Part shown: piece by piece, positions 1 to 5,315 of the stretch | Layout: each line of letters begins with the position of its first letter | Numbering within the stretch: position 1 is the first letter of the stretch | From: an uncultured Blautia sp. | Lineage (GTDB): Bacteria; Bacillota; Clostridia; Lachnospirales; Lachnospiraceae | NCBI GenBank assembly: GCA_934409175.1 | Contig: CAKRVX010000105.1 | Location: forward strand, 1 to 6,542 | Direction of reading: 5' to 3' | Length of the DNA: 6,542 nucleotides | The notes under the pieces: model-generated | The model's input: the letters and a program-made list of their open reading frames with translations, nothing else | What the model was told of the DNA's origin: nothing | Database searches by the model: none | Made by a program: the position numbers and the translations under genes

Positions 1-949
1 CCTTTCTGTTTGGAAGGTCATTAATAAACAGGGAAATATCTACATCTTTAATAAAACGTCCATCTTCAGAACGAAGCTTTACAGCAGTATTGTCTGTGAT
101 CACATATTCACGTCCATCTCCCGGGATATGATTGTATACGCCAAGTTCCAGCGCATTTAAAAGAGTTGATTTGCCATGGTAGCCGCCGCCTACGATCAGG
201 GTGATCCCCTGAGGAATTCCCATTCCGGTGATTGTTCCTTTGTAAGGCAGATTCATGGAGACACGAAGACTGTCCGGGGAAGTAAAAGGAACAGAATCTT
301 TCATAGGACGGGAAGAAATACCACTTTCTCTGGGAAGGATCGCGCCGTCTGCTACAAAGGCAGCAAGATTACGCTTATGCAGTTCCTGACGAATATAATC
401 CTGATCCAGTGCAGTATGAATGTAGTCACAGAGCGTCTGTTTATTCTGGCTGGAATAGAAAAAGGCTTTTTTCACACAAACAGGGAGAAAATCAAACAGA
501 ATCTTTTCAAGCTCTGTAGAATTAATAGTTCGTCCGTTGGCAGGAAAACCAATAAAGAAACGGGCGATAATACCTTTTTCATTTATTTCACAGGCTGTTC
601 TGGACAGTATTTCCTGACCACAGTGGCTGACAGAAATCAGGCCGCTTTTGCCGGAGCCTTTGGCACGAAAGGTATAGTGATTGATCTGCTCTTCGAAACG
701 GCGTGTCAGGTAATCACAGAGAGTAGTCCGTGTCAGGTAGTCCTTATAATATTCCGGCGGAAAACCTGCTGTTTTATGGGAAATCAGAACACTGATATGT
801 GAGGGAGATGCAAAGGGATCCCCCTGCACATGATCAATAGAAAGAATATAGTCATCGAATCCATACATACCTTTCAGTCCTTTGTATGCAGGATAGCTTT
901 TTCTGTTTATAGAATGAAGCTGCTGACGCAGATCTTCTGAAGTTTTCAT
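1..949 (-). CDS. Predicted ABC-class ATPase (PF09818), 3' end cut by window edge
   Basis: Reading the minus strand from the ATG at 949-947 gives 316 uninterrupted codons that run off the left edge, so the C-terminal part is missing. The start is supported by AGGAGG at 960-955, five bases upstream. Conserved family blocks appear in order: SIDHVQGDPFASPS (37-50), RAKGSGKSGLISVS (95-108), GFPANGRTIN (134-143), DFLPVCV (153-159), FVADGAILPRESG (198-210), and a Walker A loop GGGYHGKST (254-262) followed by LELGVYNHIPGDGREYVITD (267-286). Full-length relatives are roughly 560-570 residues, so the ABC signature and Walker B should lie beyond the window. The family is described as predicted ATPases of the ABC class; a trypanosome relative, MRB1590, is an RNA-binding editing factor, so nucleic-acid binding is conceivable. 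The bacterial role is not established. It is a soluble protein with no membrane segment and is not an ABC transporter subunit. It is transcribed divergently from the aminopeptidase gene. Confidence 0.9.
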   Translation of the reverse strand, partial: MKTSEDLRQQLHSINRKSYPAYKGLKGMYGFDDYILSIDHVQGDPFASPSHISVLISHKTAGFPPEYYKDYLTRTTLCDYLTRRFEEQINHYTFRAKGSGKSGLISVSHCGQEILSRTACEINEKGIIARFFIGFPANGRTINSTELEKILFDFLPVCVKKAFFYSSQNKQTLCDYIHTALDQDYIRQELHKRNLAAFVADGAILPRESGISSRPMKDSVPFTSPDSLRVSMNLPYKGTITGMGIPQGITLIVGGGYHGKSTLLNALELGVYNHIPGDGREYVITDNTAVKLRSEDGRFIKDVDISLFINDLPNRK

Positions 950-1014
950 AACTGCCTCCTGAAAATAATTGTTATTGCCTGCTTTACCTGCAGGAACGGA
1001 TAGTTTACAGGCTC

Positions 1015-1043
1015 ACTATAGCGGAAATGAGAAAGTTTGTCCA
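1015..1043 (-). promoter_or_regulatory. Sigma-A-type promoter for the PF09818 ATPase gene
   Basis: On the minus strand TGGACA (1043-1038) is followed after exactly 17 bases by TATAGT (1020-1015). Each box matches five of six consensus positions. Transcription would begin near 1008, giving an untranslated leader of roughly 60 bases before the ATG at 949. Confidence 0.65.
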
Positions 1044-1059
1044 GCGCATAGGTCATATC

Positions 1060-1088
1060 TGGAAAAATATTCCGGAATGTTTTATAAT
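1060..1088 (+). promoter_or_regulatory. Sigma-A-type promoter for the M18 aminopeptidase gene
   Basis: A perfect TATAAT (1083-1088) lies 17 bases after TGGAAA (1060-1065), which matches four of six -35 positions. The predicted start of transcription is near 1095, leaving about 80 bases of leader before the ATG at 1177. Its -35 box is 16 bases from the -35 box of the opposite promoter at 1015-1043, so the two genes share a compact divergent control region. Confidence 0.55.
1064..1083. promoter_or_regulatory. Operator-like palindrome inside the aminopeptidase promoter
   Basis: AAAATATTCCGGAATGTTTT is a 20-base inverted repeat with one mismatched pair (1068/1079). Its core ATTCCGGAAT (1069-1078) is a perfect 10-base palindrome. 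It fills the space between the -35 and -10 boxes and touches both, a classic position for a repressor dimer. No regulator gene is visible in the window and no known consensus is recognised, so the binding protein is unknown. Confidence 0.35.
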
Positions 1089-1176
1089 AAAAAAAGTAAT
1101 GCTATGAATAACAGGATTGTCTGTCTGGCATCAGAATAAGCCGGTGAAGCAGTCTTAAAGAAAGGCGGAATAGAAG

Positions 1177-2568
1177 ATGGAACGTAGAAATGCATGGATG
1201 TCCTATACTGAGGCAGAAGAAAAAGAACTGGAGAAAGTGGCAAAGGCATATCGCAATTTTCTGAATGTGGGAAAAACTGAGCGAGAGTGTGTAACCCAGA
1301 TTGTGAAAGAAGCTCAGGCGGCAGGTTATGAAGCACTGGAAGATAAGACTGCCAGAGGTGAGAGCCTGAAAGCAGGTGATAAGGTATATACAGTAGGAAT
1401 GAAAAAGATCGTTGCACTTTTCCATATTGGAGAGGAAAATATTTCCAAAGGAATGAATATTCTGGGCGCTCATATTGATTCTCCGCGTCTGGATATCAAA
1501 CAGAATCCGCTGTATGAGGATACAGATCTGGCATATCTGGATACTCATTATTATGGGGGAGTAAAGAAATATCAATGGGTAACTCTTCCACTCGCCATTC
1601 ATGGTGTTGTTGTAAAGAGAGACGGCAGTGTGACTGAAATAAATATTGGAGAGGATGAAGAGGATCCAGTTGTTTATATTACAGATCTGCTGATTCATCT
1701 GGCAGGAAAGCAGATGCAGAAAAAAGCAGCTGAAGTTATTGAGGGAGAAAATCTGGATATTCTGATTGGAAGCAGACCATTGAAGGATCTGCCGGATGAT
1801 AAAAAGAAAGAAGCTGTAAAACAGAATATCCTGAATATTCTGAATGAGAAATATGCTATGGAAGAAGAAGATTTTCTTTCCGCAGAACTGGAGATCGTAC
1901 CAGCAGGAAAAGCCAGAGAGTGCGGACTTGACAGAAGCATGATCGCTGCGTATGGACAGGATGACAGAGTATGTGCTTATACTTCACTTCTGGCAATGTT
2001 GGAGATGGAAGCTCCGAAACGTACATCATGCTGTTTGTTAGTGGATAAAGAAGAGATTGGAAGTGTAGGTGCCACAGGAATGCAGTCACGGTTCTTTGAG
2101 AATGCAGTGGCGGAACTTCTGGATGCTATGGGCAGTTACAGTGAACTGACTCTGAGAAGAGCACTGAAGAATTCCAGCATGCTTTCTTCTGATGTAAGTG
2201 CAGGTTATGATCCATCCTATGGAGAGGCATTTGAGAAAAAGAATGCTGCTTATCTGGGAAGAGGTATTGTATTGAATAAATTTACAGGAGCAAGAGGAAA
2301 ATCTGGTTCCAATGATGCAAATGCAGAATATGTGGCAAGAGTCAGAAATATCTTTGACAGTCATGAGATTGCTTTCCAGACTGCAGAACTGGGCAAGGTA
2401 GATGTAGGCGGCGGTGGAACGATTGCATATATTGCAGCACTTTACGGTATGGAGGTTATTGACAGTGGAGTTGCGGTACTGAGTATGCATGCCCCGTGGG
2501 AAGTTACCAGCAAGGCAGATGTTTATGAGGCAAAGAAAGCATATAAGGCATTTTTGCTCGACGCATAG
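1177..2568 (+). CDS. apeA: M18 family zinc aminopeptidase
   Basis: The 463-residue product is a full-length, cytosolic M18 (aspartyl aminopeptidase / LAP4 type) exopeptidase that removes N-terminal residues from peptides. Family members form large tetrahedral oligomers with a two-metal site. Expected metal-site residues are present: H99 and D101 in GAHIDSPRLD (97-106), the bridging D262 in QDDRVC, catalytic E292 and ligand E293 in DKEEIGSVGATG (290-301), D339 in SSDVSAGYDP, and H438 in MHAPWE (437-442). A glycine-rich KVDVGGGGTIA lies at 407-417. Length matches the clostridial apeA-type subgroup rather than the shorter apeB type. The start at 1177 has a modest AAGGCGG about nine bases upstream and gives the MERRNAW opening typical of clostridial relatives; an in-frame ATG at 1198 is a weaker alternative. 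Family substrate preference varies (acidic versus neutral residues) and cannot be decided here. It likely serves peptide turnover. No signal peptide is visible. Confidence 0.93.
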   Translation: MERRNAWMSYTEAEEKELEKVAKAYRNFLNVGKTERECVTQIVKEAQAAGYEALEDKTARGESLKAGDKVYTVGMKKIVALFHIGEENISKGMNILGAHIDSPRLDIKQNPLYEDTDLAYLDTHYYGGVKKYQWVTLPLAIHGVVVKRDGSVTEINIGEDEEDPVVYITDLLIHLAGKQMQKKAAEVIEGENLDILIGSRPLKDLPDDKKKEAVKQNILNILNEKYAMEEEDFLSAELEIVPAGKARECGLDRSMIAAYGQDDRVCAYTSLLAMLEMEAPKRTSCCLLVDKEEIGSVGATGMQSRFFENAVAELLDAMGSYSELTLRRALKNSSMLSSDVSAGYDPSYGEAFEKKNAAYLGRGIVLNKFTGARGKSGSNDANAEYVARVRNIFDSHEIAFQTAELGKVDVGGGGTIAYIAALYGMEVIDSGVAVLSMHAPWEVTSKADVYEAKKAYKAFLLDA

Positions 2569-2582
2569 AATAAGATTATAAG
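2554..2582 (+). promoter_or_regulatory. Weak promoter candidate for the exporter leader
   Basis: TTGCTC (2554-2559, three of six positions) is followed after 17 bases by TATAAG (2577-2582, five of six). It overlaps the last codons of the aminopeptidase gene and would start transcription near 2589, upstream of the leader ORF and hairpins. It is the best candidate I found between the two genes, but read-through from the aminopeptidase promoter is an alternative. Confidence 0.3.
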
Positions 2583-2607
2583 AAATATCTCCGGACATAA
2601 AAAATTT

Positions 2608-2638
2608 AACAGAATATGAATGGAATCTTTATTCTGTT
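2608..2638 (+). other. AT-rich hairpin in the exporter leader
   Basis: AACAGAATA (2608-2616) is perfectly complementary to TATTCTGTT (2630-2638), giving a 9-bp stem with a 13-base loop. Only a short T run follows, so it is a poor terminator. The right arm can instead pair with AAACAGA at 2649-2655 through TCTGTTT at 2633-2639, so two alternative hairpins share one strand. Confidence 0.4.
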
Positions 2639-2675
2639 TCGTTATCAAAAACAGAGACTTATAGATTCCGTGTAG
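2616..2675 (+). CDS. Possible 19-residue leader peptide
   Basis: ATG at 2616 opens a reading frame MNGIFILFRYQKQRLIDSV that ends at TAG 2673-2675, directly against the left arm of the terminator at 2676. An upstream in-frame TAA at 2607-2609 fixes 2616 as the only plausible start. The frame spans the leader segments that can form alternative hairpins, which is how translation-controlled attenuators are built. It has a hydrophobic GIFILF segment and a Lys-Gln-Arg triplet (12-14), features that recall drug-responsive stalling peptides. The main weakness is that no Shine-Dalgarno sequence precedes the ATG, and a frame this short can arise by chance. Confidence 0.3.
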   Translation: MNGIFILFRYQKQRLIDSV

Positions 2676-2702
2676 AAAAGGCAGTGCTTCGGGAATCTGA
2701 GG
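2658..2702 (+). promoter_or_regulatory. Possible antiterminator pairing
   Basis: AGATTCC (2663-2669) pairs perfectly with GGAATCT (2692-2698). The helix can extend by T2662-G2699 and, past a bulged A2661, by CTT (2658-2660) with AGG (2700-2702). It would use the loop and the upper right arm of the terminator hairpin and enclose the terminator's lower left arm in its own loop, so the two nested folds exclude each other. This is by-eye pairing; no energies were computed. Confidence 0.35.
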
Positions 2703-2714
2703 CCTGCCTTTTTT
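2676..2714 (+). terminator. Strong intrinsic terminator / attenuator upstream of the exporter operon
   Basis: AAAAGGCAG (2676-2684) pairs with CTGCCTTTT (2704-2712), and GCTTC (2686-2690) pairs with GAGGC (2699-2703) with one wobble. T2685 is a single bulge and the loop is GGGAATCT (2691-2698). The descending arm runs into six T residues (2709-2714). It may end the aminopeptidase transcript, but because the next gene starts at 2734 there is no room for a promoter after it, so the exporter transcript must also cross it. That makes an attenuator role likely. Confidence 0.75.
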
Positions 2715-2723
2715 CGGAGAGAT

Positions 2724-2728
2724 GGAGG
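2724..2728 (+). promoter_or_regulatory. Ribosome binding site deciding the exporter ATPase start
   Basis: GGAGG lies five bases before the ATG at 2734. An in-frame ATG at 2722, four codons earlier, has only GGAG at 2716-2719 with a two-base gap, which is too close. The 2734 start is therefore preferred. Confidence 0.6.
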
Positions 2729-2733
2729 AAAAA

Positions 2734-3465
2734 ATGGAACAAGCGCTGATAAGGGTAAAAGATTTATGTAAAATCTACAATCCTGGAGAAAATGAAGTGC
2801 GTGCACTGGACCATATAAACCTGGAAATAAAAAAAGGTGAATTTGTGGCAATCATCGGACAGTCCGGATCTGGAAAATCCACATTTATGAATATGCTGGG
2901 ATGTCTGGATGTCCCGACCTCCGGTGAATATTTTCTGAATGGCACAGATGTATCCACTATGGAGGATAATGAACTTTCAGAAGTCAGAAACCGGGAAATA
3001 GGATTTATTTTTCAGGGATTTAACCTGATTTCCAATCTGACAGCCATAGAAAATGTAGAACTTCCGCTGGTATACAGGGGAGTAGACAGAAAAACCAGAC
3101 ATAAACTGGCAGTGGATTCTCTGACAATGGTAGGGCTGGAGAAACGTATGGATCATAAACCTAATGAGATGTCGGGAGGCCAGCAGCAGAGGGTTGCAAT
3201 AGCCAGAGCTATCGCTGCACAGCCTCCTGTGATCCTGGCTGATGAACCTACCGGAAATCTGGATTCAGCTTCCAGTAAAGAAATTTTGCAAATTCTTAAA
3301 AATATGCATGAAAAAGGAAAAACAGTCATACTGATCACACATGATAATGGAATTGCTGCTCAGGCAAGACGGGTGGTGAGAATTATGGACGGAAAAATAG
3401 AATCCGATACTATTAATGAAAATTACGGAAAAGAAGAATATGTAAAAAATCAGCTGGATTCATAG
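2734..3465 (+). CDS. MacB/LolD-type ABC exporter ATPase subunit
   Basis: This 243-residue cytosolic protein (247 if begun at 2722) is the ATP-hydrolysing subunit of a MacB/LolD/FtsE-class ABC system. It carries a complete set of motifs: A-loop Y15, Walker A GQSGSGKST (42-50), Q-loop Q94 in FIFQGFNL, signature MSGGQQQR (146-153), Walker B VILADEP (166-172) with catalytic E171, D-loop GNLD (174-177), and switch histidine H203 in LITHD. The signature begins with M rather than the more usual L, which is tolerated in this class. The length is that of a single-domain ATPase, in contrast to Gram-negative MacB where the ATPase is fused to the permease. It is the first gene of a three-gene operon, and its transcript begins just beyond an intrinsic terminator. 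It is predicted to dimerise and dock on the permease encoded at 5308-6540. Confidence 0.93.
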   Translation: MEQALIRVKDLCKIYNPGENEVRALDHINLEIKKGEFVAIIGQSGSGKSTFMNMLGCLDVPTSGEYFLNGTDVSTMEDNELSEVRNREIGFIFQGFNLISNLTAIENVELPLVYRGVDRKTRHKLAVDSLTMVGLEKRMDHKPNEMSGGQQQRVAIARAIAAQPPVILADEPTGNLDSASSKEILQILKNMHEKGKTVILITHDNGIAAQARRVVRIMDGKIESDTINENYGKEEYVKNQLDS

Positions 3466-3488
3466 AAAGCAGGAGGAAAAAAATTATT

Positions 3489-5315
3489 ATGAAAAAAAAG
3501 AAAAGAAAAAAGAAAATTATCATAGGTGCTGTGGTAGTTCTGGTGGCAGCAGGCGGTATCACAGTGGTAGGACAAAAGCATTCAGGTGAGAGTCAGATTC
3601 CACAGGTTCCAGTGGTCACAGCACAGACCGGAGATGTGGAGGAGATTGTAGATGCTTCCGGCACGGTAGGAAGCGAGGAGGAGAAAACTTATTATTCTCC
3701 CGTTAATGCCCAGCTTAAGAAAGTGACTTTTTCCCAGGGGGATGTAGTAAAAAAGGGAACAAAGCTGATCGAATTTGATACAAAGGATCTGGAAAAAGAT
3801 AATCAGAAAGCAGAACTGAATTTAAAATCAACAAAATATGATACAAAAGATACAGTAAACAAATCTGATAAAGCAGATAAAAAGCAGAAAGATGCAAAAA
3901 AGAAAGTCCAGGAACTTGAGAAAAAAATAAAAGATAAGAAAGCCTATGTTGCATCTCTGAAATCTCAGATTTCGGCGGCAACCGTCCAGGCACAACAGGC
4001 TGCAGCGGCTCAGGCGGAAGCCCAGGCAGCAGCAGAAGCCCAGGCACAGCAGGCAGCGGCTCAGGCAAAAGCTCAGGAAGAAGCCAAAAAACAGCAGGAG
4101 ATCCAGAATAAATATCAGGCAGCTCTTTATACATATAAGAAAGAAACTTTGCCCCAGTATCAGAAGAAGCTGTCGGAATTAAATTCTGCCTACACTAAGG
4201 CACAGACAGATTACAATCAGGCAGATACTGCTTATCAGATGGCATTTGCAGCATGGCAGGCGGATCCTTCAGATGAAAATACTCAGGCACTGAATACTGC
4301 AGAAGAGAACAGAAATCAGGCTCAGATAGCGAAAGATCAGGCAAAAGAAGCATATGAAGATTATAAACAGCAGACCCCTAAGATGCCAAGTCTGGAAGAT
4401 TTTTCTACGGATGATTCATTATCAGATCTGGAAATTTCTGATGGAACGGATGTGGAAGATGATGACGAGGGAACAGATGGAGATACTTCTTACAGTGGGG
4501 GAAGTGATACTGTGACTGCAGATACTTCAGGTCTGGAGAATGCTCTGGAAGCGGCCAGTGATGAACTGGCAGAACTTCAGTCAGATCTGGCATCTGAGAA
4601 AGCAATCGCAGAAGCAGACTCCACAAGTCTCACAAAAGAAGAGAGAAAGAAACTGAAAGTGACGGATAATCTGTCAGAATTGGATGCAAAATCTGCTAAA
4701 GAACTGGTAAGAGAAGGTAAGAAAGGAATTACTGCTGAGTTCAACGGAATCATATCCAAATCTGAGCTTAAAAATGGAGAAGCAGTTACACAGGGCATGG
4801 AGCTGTTTACCATTCAGAATACAGACAAGGCAAGTGTGGAAGTAAATCTTTCCAAATATGATTACAACACAGTGAAGAAAGGACAGAAAGCAGAAATTAC
4901 TCTGGGTGATAATACTTATGAGGGTACTGTGTCCAAAATGAGCCATATTGCAGTCCAGAATGAGAAAGGTACGCCGGTGATTTCTGCCACTGTCAGCATT
5001 GATGATCCGGATGATGATATTTTTCTGGGGGTAGATGCGAAAGTAAAAATTCATGCAGCATCTGCAAAGGATGTAGTAACTCTTCCTGTAGAAGTCGTTA
5101 ACATTGGAAAAGAGGGATCATTTTGCTATGTGATAGAAGATGGCCTTGTGGCAAAAAGAAATGTTAAGACGGGAATCAGTTCTGAAGATTATGTGGAAAT
5201 TACGGATGGAATTGAAGCTGGTGAGGAAGTAATTTCGGACCTGGGCGATTATACGGAAGGAATGGCTGTACAGGCTATACCACAGGAGCAGACGGGAGAG
5301 GATGCTGATGAGTAA
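3489..5315 (+). CDS. HlyD/MacA-like membrane fusion protein with a very long central insert
   Basis: The 608-residue product begins with a lysine-rich stretch (1-9) and a single transmembrane anchor (about 10-28), so most of it lies outside the membrane. The two halves of the biotinyl-lipoyl-like domain are at about 55-101 (SPVNAQLKKVTFSQGDVVKKG) and 412-445 (FNGIISKSELKNGEAVTQG). A beta-barrel region (446-525) and a membrane-proximal domain (526-597) follow. Between the halves lie about 310 residues: a charged helix (101-160), an Ala/Gln-rich helix (166-204), further helices with breaks near 220 and 260, an acidic Ser/Asp/Gly-rich linker (301-345), and a last helix (346-376). MacA and YknX relatives are usually near 380 residues. 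AGGAGG (3471-3476) precedes the ATG by 12 bases, and the gene starts 23 bases after the ATPase stop. It should link to the MacB-like permease. Gram-positive cells lack TolC, so its outer end probably acts in or near the cell wall. Substrate unknown. Confidence 0.88.
   Translation: MKKKKRKKKIIIGAVVVLVAAGGITVVGQKHSGESQIPQVPVVTAQTGDVEEIVDASGTVGSEEEKTYYSPVNAQLKKVTFSQGDVVKKGTKLIEFDTKDLEKDNQKAELNLKSTKYDTKDTVNKSDKADKKQKDAKKKVQELEKKIKDKKAYVASLKSQISAATVQAQQAAAAQAEAQAAAEAQAQQAAAQAKAQEEAKKQQEIQNKYQAALYTYKKETLPQYQKKLSELNSAYTKAQTDYNQADTAYQMAFAAWQADPSDENTQALNTAEENRNQAQIAKDQAKEAYEDYKQQTPKMPSLEDFSTDDSLSDLEISDGTDVEDDDEGTDGDTSYSGGSDTVTADTSGLENALEAASDELAELQSDLASEKAIAEADSTSLTKEERKKLKVTDNLSELDAKSAKELVREGKKGITAEFNGIISKSELKNGEAVTQGMELFTIQNTDKASVEVNLSKYDYNTVKKGQKAEITLGDNTYEGTVSKMSHIAVQNEKGTPVISATVSIDDPDDDIFLGVDAKVKIHAASAKDVVTLPVEVVNIGKEGSFCYVIEDGLVAKRNVKTGISSEDYVEITDGIEAGEEVISDLGDYTEGMAVQAIPQEQTGEDADE
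3984..4100 (+). repeat. Ala/Gln-rich low-complexity coding repeat
   Basis: Residues 166-204 of the fusion protein are built from imperfect repeats of GCN-CAG-GC units, encoding runs such as AEAQAAAEAQAQQAAAQAKA. It is predicted to be continuous helix. Such imperfect triplet-like DNA could vary in copy number between strains. Confidence 0.55.
5295..5301 (+). promoter_or_regulatory. Ribosome binding site deciding the permease start
   Basis: GGAGAGG (5295-5301) ends six bases before the ATG at 5308 but directly abuts an in-frame ATG at 5302. The spacing favours 5308. Either way the permease start overlaps the end of the fusion protein gene (stop 5313-5315), pointing to coupled translation. Confidence 0.5.

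Noticed and set aside
176..802. Plus-strand open frame of 208 codons
   Set aside because: It lies antisense to the PF09818 ATPase gene, whose minus-strand frame has family motifs throughout and a good ribosome binding site. The plus-strand translation shows no recognisable domain.
978..994. CCTGC and GCAGG inverted arms and CCTGCAGG palindrome in the ATPase gene leader
   Set aside because: A 5-bp stem with a 7-base loop and no T-run is within chance expectation; there is no evidence for a riboswitch or operator.
1105..1140. 11-codon frame (MNNRIVCLASE) in the aminopeptidase leader
   Set aside because: No Shine-Dalgarno sequence, no terminator or alternative hairpin nearby, and short enough to be chance.
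1102..1698. Minus-strand open frame of 198 codons rich in Leu, Phe, Ser and Cys
   Set aside because: It is the complement of the aminopeptidase gene, and its composition is what the opposite strand of Glu/Lys-rich codons gives. No ribosome binding site or family was recognised.
2086..2598. Minus-strand open frame of 170 codons
   Set aside because: Shadow of the aminopeptidase 3' half; it does not resemble a known protein.
2608..2640. First leader hairpin as the aminopeptidase terminator
   Set aside because: The stem is AT-rich and followed by only three T residues; the hairpin at 2676-2714 is a much better terminator.
3715..4134. Minus-strand open frame of 139 codons rich in Leu and Pro
   Set aside because: It mirrors the Ala/Gln-rich coiled-coil codons of the fusion protein gene and has no independent support.
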